A DNA stretch of 64,000 nucleotides from Ancylobacter novellus DSM 506. Lineage in GTDB: Bacteria; Pseudomonadota; Alphaproteobacteria; Rhizobiales; Xanthobacteraceae. The stretch covers positions 2,170,001 to 2,234,000 of the forward strand of contig NC_014217.1 of NCBI RefSeq assembly GCF_000092925.1, read 5' to 3'. Numbering within the stretch: the first letter of the stretch is position 1; every line of letters starts with the position of its first letter. A model generated the notes under the pieces. The model was not told the DNA's origin. It searched no databases and worked only from the letters and a program-made list of their open reading frames with translations. A program made the translations under genes and the position numbers. Of the stretch, positions 35,137 through 43,238 are shown one piece after another.

Positions 35137-36057
35137 TCAAGCTTCCGGCGCTCCCGGCGGCGGGGCCGGTATGTCCTCGCGCCGCGCGCCGGGGCGGCGC
35201 TCGCGCCAGATCACATACATGCCGGCGCCGATGACCACGCCGGCGCCGACGACTACCAGCACCGGCGGCACCTCGGCGAACAGCACGAAGCCGAGCAGCA
35301 GCGACCACAGCATCGCCGAATAGGCGAAGGGCGCGACCACCGAGGCCGGCGCATAGCGGTAGCTCTCGGTAAGCAATATCTGCCCGACACCGCCGAGCAG
35401 GCCGATGGTCAGCAGCAGCACCGCGTCCCAGAACCCCGGAATCACCCAGCCCCAGCCCGCCGTGGCGAGGCCCGCCACCGCGCCCAGCGCCTGGAAATAG
35501 AACACGATGGCCGGCGTCGTCTCGGTCTCGGTCAGGCGCCGCACCTGGATCATCGCGCCCGCCGTGAAGCCGGCGGCAAACAGCGCCAGGACCGCGCCGA
35601 GCACATGGTCGGTGGTGTCGAACTCGCCGGACATGTGCGGCCAGAGCATCAGCACCACGCCGCACAGGCCGACCGACACCGCCGCCCAGCGATAGGTCTG
35701 CACATGCTCGCGCAGCACCAGCGCCGCCAGAACCACGGTCAGCAGCGGCGCGGTGAAGCTGATGGCCGTCGCGTCCGCCAGCGGGATCAGCGCCAGGGCG
35801 GAGAAGCCGAGACTCATCGAAGTGACGCCGATGGTACCGCGCAGGATATGCCCGAACGGATGGGCGGTACGCACCGCGGCGCTGATCTCGTTGCGCCAGG
35901 CCAGCATCGCCAGCAGCGGGAACAGCGCGAAGAACGAGCGCGAGAACACCACTTCGCCGGTCGGAATCCGTTCCGAGACGATACGCACCAGCGCCTGCAT
36001 GATGGTGAAGAGGAACGTCGCGCCGATCTGCAGCGCGATGCCCTTGAGCGCATTCAT
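35137..36057 (-). CDS. DMT superfamily (EamA) transporter
   Basis: A 306-residue protein with ten hydrophobic segments in two EamA halves: MQALVRIVSERIPTGEVVFSRSFFALFPLL early on, and FSALALIPLADATAISFTAPLLTVVLAALVLREHV as the conserved fourth and fifth helices. The substrate cannot be told. The start is taken at ATG 36057, with AAGGCG upstream; GTG 36075 is an alternative. The protein ends in a Pro/Ala-rich tail. Confidence 0.88.
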   Translation of the reverse strand: MNALKGIALQIGATFLFTIMQALVRIVSERIPTGEVVFSRSFFALFPLLAMLAWRNEISAAVRTAHPFGHILRGTIGVTSMSLGFSALALIPLADATAISFTAPLLTVVLAALVLREHVQTYRWAAVSVGLCGVVLMLWPHMSGEFDTTDHVLGAVLALFAAGFTAGAMIQVRRLTETETTPAIVFYFQALGAVAGLATAGWGWVIPGFWDAVLLLTIGLLGGVGQILLTESYRYAPASVVAPFAYSAMLWSLLLGFVLFAEVPPVLVVVGAGVVIGAGMYVIWRERRPGARREDIPAPPPGAPEA

Positions 36058-36123
36058 GATGGCGCCTTGGAGCACGAGTCTTGACCGGCTCGCAAGCGCA
36101 AAACGCTGGTATTTCAGGCTTTT

Positions 36124-36828
36124 TCAGGGAAAGGGATCGCCCCCGGCGAGCGCGATGCCGCCGAACACCACTACGATGGCGACGACGAGGCAGGCGAGCG
36201 CCCACGCGACCGAGCCCGGCGTCGCCGGCACGGGGTCGGCATAGGTGCCGGCCCGCTTGCGGCCGCTGACCATGGCGCGGATCAGATTGTCCCGCCCGAA
36301 CAGCGAATAGACGAAGTTCACTAGGACATGCAGGCCGAGCAGCGCCAGCAGATACACATAGATCCGCTGGTGCCAGGCCGAGGCGGCCGCGATGGTCTCG
36401 TCGCTCGCCACCGGCGTCATCGGCCCGTAGACGATGATGTCGTCGGAGGCGAACAGCCCGGTGAGCGCTTGCGTCCCCACCAGCGCCAGCAAGGCCAGCG
36501 TCGCCCAGCCGCCGAGCGGGCTATGGCCGAGGAAGTGCTGCGGCCGGCCGCGCAGCAGGCTCGTCACATAGGAGACGGCGGCGCCCGGCCCACGCAGGAA
36601 GTCGGCAAAGCGCGCGGTCGAGCCGCCGACGAAGCCCCACAGCAGGCGGAACACCAGCACCACGAGGATGGCGAGGCCATTCCACTGGTGCCAAACGAGG
36701 CCGACATCGCCGAAATACTTGCTGGCGAAGGCGAGCCCGACCAGCGTGGCGAGCAGCCATTTGGCGATGCGGGTCGGCAGGTCCCACGCCAGCACGACCG
36801 CCGGCGCGGGAGAATCGATCGCGCTCAC
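36124..36828 (-). CDS. Cytochrome b561-type di-heme membrane protein
   Basis: A 234-residue protein of four main membrane helices. VVLAWDLPTRIAKWLLATLVGLAF and VWHQWNGLAILVVLVFRLLWGF hold typical histidine or helix positions, and SAWHQRIYVYLLALLGLHVLVNFVYS supplies the later heme-ligand histidines. It is of the Ni/Fe-hydrogenase b-type or b561 type used for membrane electron transfer. It starts one base after the stop of the cytochrome c' gene, suggesting the pair works together between the membrane and the periplasm. Confidence 0.85.
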   Translation of the reverse strand: MSAIDSPAPAVVLAWDLPTRIAKWLLATLVGLAFASKYFGDVGLVWHQWNGLAILVVLVFRLLWGFVGGSTARFADFLRGPGAAVSYVTSLLRGRPQHFLGHSPLGGWATLALLALVGTQALTGLFASDDIIVYGPMTPVASDETIAAASAWHQRIYVYLLALLGLHVLVNFVYSLFGRDNLIRAMVSGRKRAGTYADPVPATPGSVAWALACLVVAIVVVFGGIALAGGDPFP

Positions 36829-36829
36829 C

Positions 36830-37279
36830 TCAGTTCTTCTTCAGCCGGTAGGTGTCGTGGCAGGCGCCGCAATTGCGCACTACCGCCGGGAAATTCGCCT
36901 TGAAGCTCGCCTCGTCGGTGATGGCCGCGCGGGCGGCGGCGGCATCCGCACCGAGCTTGGCGAAGCGCGCGTCGAAATCGGCCTTGTTCTGCCAGATCGT
37001 CGCCAGCGCCTCGGTGTCCGGGCCCGGGCCGGAACCCTCGGGGAACAGGGTCGGCAGCAGCTTAGCGTTCTTGATGTAGGTGTCGAGCGCCGTCTGCACG
37101 GTGGCGAGGTCGAAGGGCGTCCCCCCGCGCAGCATGCCGCCAACCGGGCGGGTCGCCGTGCCGAACTCCTTCAGGAGGGTCTGACGTTCCTTGACGACAT
37201 CGGACTGGGCGACGACGGCGGTAGCCGCGACAGCGGCGAACGAGGCGGCGGCGACAGCGACCGCCAGGCGACGAAACAT
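36830..37279 (-). CDS. Cytochrome c' (class II c-type cytochrome)
   Basis: A 149-residue protein with a signal peptide (MFRRLAVAVAAASFAAVAATAVVAQ) and a CGACH heme site near residues 137-141 at the C-terminal end, the arrangement of class II cytochromes. A four-helix-bundle pattern fits the rest. It would sit in the periplasm and be oxidised or reduced by the cytochrome b partner, one base downstream. About 230 bases before it (37280-37509) separate it from the divergent stress gene; no clear promoter could be named there. Confidence 0.88.
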   Translation of the reverse strand: MFRRLAVAVAAASFAAVAATAVVAQSDVVKERQTLLKEFGTATRPVGGMLRGGTPFDLATVQTALDTYIKNAKLLPTLFPEGSGPGPDTEALATIWQNKADFDARFAKLGADAAAARAAITDEASFKANFPAVVRNCGACHDTYRLKKN

Positions 37280-37509
37280 GAAATACTCCCCTCATGACGT
37301 GCTGCGACGCAACACGCCCGCCACCTTATTGGCGCTCCAAACAATGACAACCGCCCGGCACCTTCGTTCGCGCGCTCGTGAAGCGCGGCGGCGAGCGCGG
37401 CATAAAAAATACCTACTGGCTCTTGCGGATCGTGGTTTTCCGAATTTCCATCGGCGCGGTCTGACCTTAGGTTAGATTCAACAAATGTCGCCACCGGAGA
37501 GAAGCGCCT

Positions 37510-38325
37510 ATGTCCATCCGCACCGTCCTGCTGCATGCCGCGCCCGATTCGGGTTTCAACGACCGCCTCGCCTTCGCGGTGGCGCTCGCCCGCCAGTCCG
37601 GCGCCGCGATCAAAGGGTTGTACACGCTCTATCCCGCCGGCGTGCCGCGGGTCGGCCGTGCTTTGTCGATCTACGTCAACGAGTTGGTGCGTGAGGCCAA
37701 AGAAAAGGAAGGCGGCCTGAAGGCTCAGTTCGAGCAGGCGACCGCCGCCGCCGGGCTCGCAGCCAGCTGGGAGACGATCGAGGGCGAGGTTGCTTCCTCG
37801 CTGCGCGAGGCCGTGGCCTTCGCCGACATCACCGTCGTCAGCGAGACCCCCTACGGCACGGTCGACGACCAGCTCGCCGCCACCCTGCCCGAGCATCTGG
37901 CGATGGCCTGCAACGGCCCGGTGGCCGTGGTGCCGACCGGCAAGCCGGTGCCGGCGCGAATCGGCAAGGTACTCATCGCCTGGAAGCCCTCGCGTGAGGC
38001 TGGCCATGCCGTGCGCTTCGCCCTGCCGGTCCTCGCCGCCGCGGACGAGGTCGAGGTGTTCACCGTCGAGGAAGGCGACACCACCACCGCCGATTCCGGC
38101 GCCAAGCTCGCCGCCTGGCTCGCCACCCACGGCGTCAACGCCAAGCACCGCCACGTCGCCGAGGGCAATGCCGGCCACGCCATCACCAACGAGGTGCAGA
38201 AATTCGGCGCCGACCTGCTGGTGATGGGCGCCTATAGCCGCTCGCGCTTCGCCGAGATGGTGCTCGGCGGCGTCACCGCCTCGCTGCTGGTAGATCCGCC
38301 GGTGGCGCTGCTCATCGCCCACTGA
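37510..38325 (+). CDS. Universal stress protein, tandem-domain
   Basis: A 271-residue protein with two UspA-like halves. The N-terminal half begins RTVLLHAAPDSGFNDRLAFAVALARQSGAAIKGLYTL. The C-terminal half has VLIAWKPSREAGHAVRFALPVLAAADEVEVFTVEEG and ends with LLVMGAYSRSRFAEMVLGGVTASLL, the G-2X-G-9X-type nucleotide site. GGAGAG precedes the start. A terminator follows. Its stimulus is unknown. Confidence 0.9.
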   Translation: MSIRTVLLHAAPDSGFNDRLAFAVALARQSGAAIKGLYTLYPAGVPRVGRALSIYVNELVREAKEKEGGLKAQFEQATAAAGLAASWETIEGEVASSLREAVAFADITVVSETPYGTVDDQLAATLPEHLAMACNGPVAVVPTGKPVPARIGKVLIAWKPSREAGHAVRFALPVLAAADEVEVFTVEEGDTTTADSGAKLAAWLATHGVNAKHRHVAEGNAGHAITNEVQKFGADLLVMGAYSRSRFAEMVLGGVTASLLVDPPVALLIAH

Positions 38326-38351
38326 GCGATACCCTTATCGCCGCTTGCGGG

Positions 38352-38392
38352 ATGCCGTCGGCCTGGAAACGGGCCGGCGGCATTGTTGTTTG
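38352..38392 (+). terminator. Intrinsic terminator after the universal stress gene
   Basis: ATGCCGTCGGCC (38352-38363) pairs with GGCCGGCGGCAT (38372-38383), with one G-T wobble, around an 8-base loop. A T/G-rich run, TGTTGTTTGG, follows. Confidence 0.75.
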
Positions 38393-38443
38393 GCGGTTTC
38401 GGGTTGCGCGGCGCAAAGCGGCGGCCTAGCTGTGTCGGGCACG

Positions 38444-38460
38444 TGTCAGCATGACTGACA
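38444..38460 (+). promoter_or_regulatory. 17-bp inverted repeat upstream of the second LysE gene
   Basis: TGTCAG-CATGA-CTGACA is a perfect inverted repeat ending 15 bases before the GTG start. The position would block initiation if bound. The cognate regulator is unknown and no regulator gene is adjacent. Confidence 0.35.
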
Positions 38461-38475
38461 TATCTGGAGTGCCCG

Positions 38476-39072
38476 GTGTCCAACCAGCTGCTGCCGCTGT
38501 TCCTGTTCGCGCTCGCCGGCGCGATCACGCCGGGCCCCAACAACATGATCTCCGCGGGCTCGGGCGCCGCCTTCGGCTTCCGCCGCACCCTGCCGCAGAT
38601 CTGGGGCGTGACGTTCGGCTTCTTCGTCATGCTGATGGCGATCGGCATGGGGCTGGGGACGCTGTTCATGGCGATCCCCTATATGCACGTCACGCTGAAG
38701 GTCGTCGGCTCGGCCTATCTGCTCTTCCTCGCCTGGAAGATCGCCAATGCCGACGGGCCGGGCGGCGGCACCGCCGTCGAGCAGCCGATGACGGTGCTGC
38801 AATCGGCATTGTTCCAGTGGGTGAATCCCAAGGGTTGGGCCTTCGCGCTCAGCCTTATCCCGGCCTTCACCACGGTCGGCGGCGAGCATCTCTTCGCCGA
38901 GGTTCTGCTGCTCGGCCTCGTCACCGGGCTGGTGACCTTCCCCTCGCTGTGCCTGTGGGCCGGCTTCGGAGTGTTGCTCGCACGCTTCATGTCGTCGCCA
39001 CGACAGCGACGCATGGTCAACTATGCGATGGCGGCACTGGTGGCGGGCAGCGTCTTGATGCTATTTGTGTGA
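38476..39072 (+). CDS. LysE/RhtB family amino-acid exporter
   Basis: A 198-residue membrane protein starting at GTG 38476, with GGAG eight bases before. FALAGAITPGPNNMISAGSGAAFGFRRTLPQIWGVTFGF is the family signature. About six membrane segments are present, and QWVNPKGWAFALSLIPAF is the second conserved block. It is distinct in sequence from the LysE at 17151. Substrate unknown. Confidence 0.9.
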   Translation: MSNQLLPLFLFALAGAITPGPNNMISAGSGAAFGFRRTLPQIWGVTFGFFVMLMAIGMGLGTLFMAIPYMHVTLKVVGSAYLLFLAWKIANADGPGGGTAVEQPMTVLQSALFQWVNPKGWAFALSLIPAFTTVGGEHLFAEVLLLGLVTGLVTFPSLCLWAGFGVLLARFMSSPRQRRMVNYAMAALVAGSVLMLFV

Positions 39073-39089
39073 ACGCTGCGATGCAGCAT

Positions 39090-39107
39090 CCGTCATAAAA
39101 GCGTGAT
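39090..39107 (+). promoter_or_regulatory. Pho-box-like site upstream of plcP-agt
   Basis: CCGTCAT-AAAA-GCGTGAT resembles the PhoB box (two CTGTCAT-like heptamers four bases apart): six of seven positions match in the first heptamer and four of seven in the second. It ends 23 bases before ATG 39131. The match in the second half is weak, so the site is a candidate. Confidence 0.45.
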
Positions 39108-39130
39108 GCGAGTCGGGCTTATGTGCCTGC

Positions 39131-39991
39131 ATGAATCGAACGCTGAACCCATTCGAGGGCTTGACCGAGGAGGCTTCCGAGGTGAGCGACGCGCCCGAGG
39201 GCCATCGTTACCGCAGCCTGTTCCTGTCCGATGTTCATCTCGGCACCAAGGGCTGCCAGGCGGATCTCCTGCTCGATTTCCTCCGCTATCACGAGGCCGA
39301 CACCATTTATCTCGTCGGCGACATCGTCGACGGCTGGCGCCTGCGGGCCGGCTGGTACTGGCCGCAATCGCATAACGACGTGGTGCAGAAGCTGCTGCGC
39401 AAGGGCCGCAAGGGCGCGCGCATCGTCTACCTGCCCGGCAATCACGACGAGTTCCTGCGCGACTATTACGGCAATCACTTCGGCGGCATCGAGGTGATGG
39501 AGACGGCGATCCACGAGGCCGCCGACGGCAAGCGTTACCTCGTCATCCACGGCGACGTGTTCGACGTCGTGGTGCGCCACGCCAAATGGCTCGCCTTCCT
39601 CGGCGACGGCGCCTACACCGCCGCGCTCGGCATCAACACCTATCTCAATTGGGGCCGGCGCAAGATTGGCTTCCCCTACTGGTCGCTGAGCCAGTGGGCC
39701 AAGCTGAAGGTGAAGAACGCGGTCAACTTCATCGGCCGCTTCGAGGAGGCCGTGGCCACCGAGGCCCGGCGCCACAAGGTGGACGGCGTGATCTGCGGCC
39801 ATATCCACCACGCCACCATCCATGGCAGTTTCGGCGTCGAGTATCTCAATTGCGGCGATTGGGTCGAGAGCTGCACGGCGATCGTCGAGCACGAGGACGG
39901 CCGCTTCGAACTGATAGACTGGGCCCGTACCGCCCGCGCGCGGGTGAAGGAACCGCTCCTGCTCGAACAACGGCCGAAGGTCGCCGCCTGA
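39131..39991 (+). CDS. plcP: PlcP-like metallophosphoesterase (phospholipase C for lipid remodelling)
   Basis: A 286-residue calcineurin-like phosphoesterase with the metal motifs FLSDVHLG, YLVGDIVDGW, LPGNHDEF, VIHGDVFD and CGHIHHATI in order. Proteins of this type are often labelled UDP-2,3-diacylglucosamine hydrolases. Next to a glycosyltransferase like the one that follows, the known equivalent is Sinorhizobium PlcP, which removes the headgroup from phosphatidylcholine and related lipids when phosphate is scarce. The ATG at 39131 has no ribosome-binding site; a GTG at 39182 (residue 18) with GGAGG upstream may be the true start. The next gene begins two bases after the stop. Confidence 0.8.
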   Translation: MNRTLNPFEGLTEEASEVSDAPEGHRYRSLFLSDVHLGTKGCQADLLLDFLRYHEADTIYLVGDIVDGWRLRAGWYWPQSHNDVVQKLLRKGRKGARIVYLPGNHDEFLRDYYGNHFGGIEVMETAIHEAADGKRYLVIHGDVFDVVVRHAKWLAFLGDGAYTAALGINTYLNWGRRKIGFPYWSLSQWAKLKVKNAVNFIGRFEEAVATEARRHKVDGVICGHIHHATIHGSFGVEYLNCGDWVESCTAIVEHEDGRFELIDWARTARARVKEPLLLEQRPKVAA

Positions 39992-39992
39992 C

Positions 39993-41048
39993 ATGCGCAT
40001 ACTGATCGCGACGGACGCCTGGCTGCCGCAGGTGAACGGCGTCGTGCGCTCGTTGCAGAGTACCGTCGCCGAAGCGGAGAAGCTCGGCGCCCGTATCGAT
40101 CTGCTGACGCCGGCCGATTTCCGCACCGTGCCGATGCCGACCTATCCGGAGATCCGCCTCGCCCTCGCCACCCCTTCGCGGGTTGCGAAGCGCATGGACC
40201 AGATCGGCGCGCATTTCGTGCACATCGCCACCGAGGGGCCGATCGGCCTGATGGCGCGCCGCGTCTGCCTCAACCGCGGCCACAGCTTCTCGACCAGCTA
40301 CCACACCCGCTTCCCGGAATATCTGTCGGCCCGCGCGCCGGTTCCCGAGCGGCTGTCCTATGCGTGGCTGCGCCGCTTCCACAATGCCGGCGCCGGCGTG
40401 ATGGTGTCGACGGCGACGCTGGAGACGGAGCTGCGCGCCCGCGGCTTCCGCAACATCATGCGCTGGTCGCGCGGGGTGGATGCCGAGCTTTTCCGCCCGC
40501 GTCCCACCGAGGAGCTCGACGCCTTCGTCGCCGGGCTGCCGCGCCCGATCTTGCTGTCGGTCGGCCGCGTCGCGGTGGAGAAGAACATCTCCGCCTTCCT
40601 CGACCTCGACCTGCCCGGCAGCAAGGTGGTCGTGGGCGAAGGCCCGGCCCGTGCGGAGCTGGAAGCCAAGCATCCCGAGGTGCATTTCCTCGGCCTGAAG
40701 GAAGGCGAGGCGCTCGCCCGCATCTATGCGGCGGCCGATGTCTTCGTCTTCCCGAGCCTCACCGACACTTTCGGCATCGTGCTGCTGGAAGCGCTGGCGA
40801 GCGGCGTACCGGTCGCCGCCTTCCCCGTCACCGGGCCGCTGGACGTGCTCGGCGAGGCCCCGGCCGACGCGCCGGTCGGCGTGCTGAGCAACGATCTACG
40901 CGAGGCTTCCCTCGCCGCGCTTGCCATCGACCGGAAGCGCGCCCGCGACTTCGCGCTGCGCTTCTCCTGGCGTGCCTGCACCGAGCAGTTCCTGCACAAC
41001 ATCGACGCGGCGGTGGCGCTGAGCCTCGCGACTGCGGCCGCGAGCTGA
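39993..41048 (+). CDS. Agt-like glycosyltransferase (GT4) for glycolipid synthesis
   Basis: A 351-residue GT4-family glycosyltransferase. RILIATDAWLPQVNGVVRSLQ opens it, ILLSVGRVAVEKNISAFLD begins the second Rossmann domain, and VFVFPSLTDTFGIVLLEALASGVPVAAFPVTGP contains the E-x7-E sugar-nucleotide motif. In Agrobacterium and Sinorhizobium, Agt adds sugars to the diacylglycerol released by PlcP. The two genes are nearly fused (one base apart), which supports that pathway here. The sugar used cannot be told. Confidence 0.82.
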   Translation: MRILIATDAWLPQVNGVVRSLQSTVAEAEKLGARIDLLTPADFRTVPMPTYPEIRLALATPSRVAKRMDQIGAHFVHIATEGPIGLMARRVCLNRGHSFSTSYHTRFPEYLSARAPVPERLSYAWLRRFHNAGAGVMVSTATLETELRARGFRNIMRWSRGVDAELFRPRPTEELDAFVAGLPRPILLSVGRVAVEKNISAFLDLDLPGSKVVVGEGPARAELEAKHPEVHFLGLKEGEALARIYAAADVFVFPSLTDTFGIVLLEALASGVPVAAFPVTGPLDVLGEAPADAPVGVLSNDLREASLAALAIDRKRARDFALRFSWRACTEQFLHNIDAAVALSLATAAAS

Positions 41049-41101
41049 TCGGCAGAACCTATCCGTATCCGCAATCTTCGGCCGGAAGCGCTTGGAACTG
41101 T

Positions 41102-41191
41102 GTCATGGCCGGGCTTGGCCCGGCCATCCACGTCTTCGGTTCAACTTGGCGTCCGGCAAGTCGTGGATCCCCGGGCCAAGCCCGGGATGAC
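41102..41191. repeat. C-family palindromic repeat (C3)
   Basis: It begins GTCATGGCCGGGCTTGGCC and ends GGCCAAGCCCGGGATGAC, with an inner GTCTTCGG / CCGGCAAGTCGTGGATC section close to C2. It lies between agt and the convergent threonine dehydratase gene. Confidence 0.85.
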
Positions 41192-41219
41192 GGTCAGAGG
41201 ACGGTAGAAAGCGACGTCA

Positions 41220-42209
41220 TTACGCCGCCGCGAGGCAGCGGGCGAACAGTTCGCCGTCGACATTGCCGCCGGACAGCACGATGGCGGCGACCTTGCCCTT
41301 GAGGTCGAGCTTGCCGGCCAGCACGGCCGCGAGCGCTACCGCCCCGCCCGGCTCCACCACGATCTTCAGTTCCTCGAAGGCGAAGGCGACGGCGCGCGCC
41401 ACCTCCTCGTCAGTGGCGGAGACGCCCTCGCCAACGATGCGCGAGGAAATCTCGAAGGTGAGCCGTCCCGGCGTCGCCGCCAGCAGCGCGTCGCAGATCG
41501 AGCCGGTGGCGCGCTCATTGCGCTCGCGCCCGCCGGAGCGGAAGGAGCGCGCATGGTCGTCGAAACCGGCCGGCTCGGCCGTCATCACCCGCGCCTCGGG
41601 GAAAGAGTGCTTCACCGCCAGCGCGATGCCGGAGACGAGCCCGCCGCCGGAGGCGTTGGCGACCACCACATCGGGAGCGAGGCCACGCGCGGAAAAATCC
41701 TCGGCGATCTCCAGCCCGACCGTGCCCTGCCCGGCGATGATGTAGAAGTCGTCATAGGGCGGCACGAAGACGGCGCCGCGCTCGGCGGCGATGCTGCCGG
41801 CGATGGCGTCGCGGTCGTCATGCTCGCGGTCGTACTGCACCACCTCGCCGCCGAAGGCGATGGTGCGGTTGCGCTTCATCGCCGGCGCGTCCTTCGGCAT
41901 GACGATCACCGAGCGCATGCCCATCAGCGTCGCCGCCGCCGCCACGCCCTGCGCGTGGTTGCCTGACGAGCACGCCACCACGCCGCCGGCGCGCTGGTCC
42001 TCGGGAATGCGGGAGATGCGGTTATAGGCGCCGCGGAACTTGAACGAGCCGGTGCGCTGCAGCGGCTCGGGCTTGAGGAAGATGCGCCCGCCGGTGATCT
42101 CGTCCAGCCTCTGGTTGGAGATCAGCGGGGTGCGCACGGCGACGCCGGCGAGCCGCTCGGCCGCCGATTGCACGTCGTCGATGGTGGGAAGGGCGTTGCT
42201 CTGCATCAT
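41220..42209 (-). CDS. Threonine/serine dehydratase (PLP enzyme)
   Basis: A 329-residue fold-type II PLP enzyme. The PLP lysine is in TGSFKFRGAYN near residues 50-60, SSGNHAQGVA binds the substrate carboxylate and SGGGLVSGIA the phosphate. The protein lacks the C-terminal ACT-like regulatory domain of biosynthetic IlvA and so is of the catabolic or racemase-like kind. It is divergent from an XRE-cupin regulator, suggesting control by it. Exact substrate is not certain. Confidence 0.85.
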   Translation of the reverse strand: MMQSNALPTIDDVQSAAERLAGVAVRTPLISNQRLDEITGGRIFLKPEPLQRTGSFKFRGAYNRISRIPEDQRAGGVVACSSGNHAQGVAAAATLMGMRSVIVMPKDAPAMKRNRTIAFGGEVVQYDREHDDRDAIAGSIAAERGAVFVPPYDDFYIIAGQGTVGLEIAEDFSARGLAPDVVVANASGGGLVSGIALAVKHSFPEARVMTAEPAGFDDHARSFRSGGRERNERATGSICDALLAATPGRLTFEISSRIVGEGVSATDEEVARAVAFAFEELKIVVEPGGAVALAAVLAGKLDLKGKVAAIVLSGGNVDGELFARCLAAA

Positions 42210-42240
42210 GGCGCGAGCTTAGTCGCGACATCGCGGCCGC

Positions 42241-42259
42241 GCATCTGAATTTGAGATGC
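42241..42259. promoter_or_regulatory. Inverted repeat in the dehydratase/regulator divergent region
   Basis: GCATCT-N7-AGATGC is a perfect 6-base inverted repeat in the 136-base divergent region, followed by TGCAACTTTGCA, a near-palindrome. They are reasonable binding sites for the XRE-cupin regulator encoded at 42346. Confidence 0.35.
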
Positions 42260-42345
42260 AACTTTGCAGCACCCGCGCGCCGCGCTTGCGTCGCCATGGC
42301 CCGCCAACCTAAATGGATGATGCACAACGGCAAACAGGAGCGGGC

Positions 42346-42966
42346 ATGTCGGGCCGCACGCGCAGTCTCGATCGGGGCGACATGGACGCCGGCGCACAGG
42401 CCATCACCGGCCAGCTCGGACGCACCATCCAGCGGCTGCGTAAGGCTTACAACCTCTCGCTTTCCGAGCTGTCGGAGCAGTCCGGCGTCGCCAAGTCGAT
42501 CATCAGCCAGATCGAGCGCAACGAGACCAACCCGACGCTCGCCACGGTCTGGCGCCTGTCGCAGGCGCTCGACGTCTCCATCGACCGCTTCATGGCGGCG
42601 ACCGACGACGAGCCCTTTGTCGAGCACCTCACCCGTGCCGACACGCCGATCCTGCTCTCCGAGGACGGCAAGTGCCGCCTGACCATCACCGGCTGGATCA
42701 AGACGGTGGAATGGCTGCAATGGTTCGACTTCGTCGCCGAGCCGGGCGGGGAACTGGTCTCCGACGGCCACCAGCGCGGCTCGGTGGAGTGCCTCTCGGT
42801 GCTGTCGGGCGAATTGCAGGTCGAATGCGGCGATGTCTTCGAGACCGCCCGCGCCGGCGAGACGCTGCGCTACCGCTGCGACCGCCGCCACGTCATCCGC
42901 AATCTCGGTTCCGAGCCGGCGCACGCCACCATGGTGTGCCTGCTCAAGGCCGCCGTTCTCGACTGA
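42346..42966 (+). CDS. XRE-family transcriptional regulator with cupin domain
   Basis: A 206-residue regulator. An N-terminal helix-turn-helix (LGRTIQRLRKAYNLSLSELSEQSGVAKSIISQIERNETNPTLATVWRLSQAL) is followed by a C-terminal cupin beta-barrel with GSVECLSVLSGELQVECGD. Such proteins sense small molecules, often amino acids or derivatives. ATG 42346 has GGAG before it. It is divergent from the dehydratase and probably regulates it. Confidence 0.9.
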   Translation: MSGRTRSLDRGDMDAGAQAITGQLGRTIQRLRKAYNLSLSELSEQSGVAKSIISQIERNETNPTLATVWRLSQALDVSIDRFMAATDDEPFVEHLTRADTPILLSEDGKCRLTITGWIKTVEWLQWFDFVAEPGGELVSDGHQRGSVECLSVLSGELQVECGDVFETARAGETLRYRCDRRHVIRNLGSEPAHATMVCLLKAAVLD

Positions 42967-42985
42967 GCCGACGCCCCTCTCCTTC

Positions 42986-43070
42986 CCTCATCCCCGGGCT
43001 TGACCCGGGGACCCAGACTGCCCATGCGCGGGCCGGCCCCTGGGTGGCCGGGTCAAGCCCGGCCATGAGG
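42986..43070. repeat. C-family palindromic repeat (C4)
   Basis: It runs from CCTCATCCCCGGGCTTGACC to GGTCAAGCCCGGCCATGAGG. Compared with C1 the two arms are exchanged, so it reads as C1 in the opposite direction. It occupies, with C5, most of the 272-base gap to the phytase-like gene. Confidence 0.85.
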
Positions 43071-43113
43071 GTGAGCGAGGGCGCCCGTTCCGTAGTCATT
43101 CCCATCCGAACAA

Positions 43114-43197
43114 CGTCATGCCCGGGCTTGACCCGGGCATCCACGTCTTGGCCGATAAAGGAAGGCGTGGCTCCCCGGCTCAAAGCCGGGGATGACG
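43114..43197. repeat. C-family palindromic repeat (C5)
   Basis: It runs from CGTCATGCCCGGGCTTGACC to CTCAAAGCCGGGGATGACG. Its right arm has accumulated differences from C2. It is in the convergent gap between the XRE-cupin and phytase-like genes. Confidence 0.8.
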
Positions 43198-43238
43198 GTC
43201 GATCTTGTGTATCGCCCGCCTTCTCGCCAACCCTCGGC

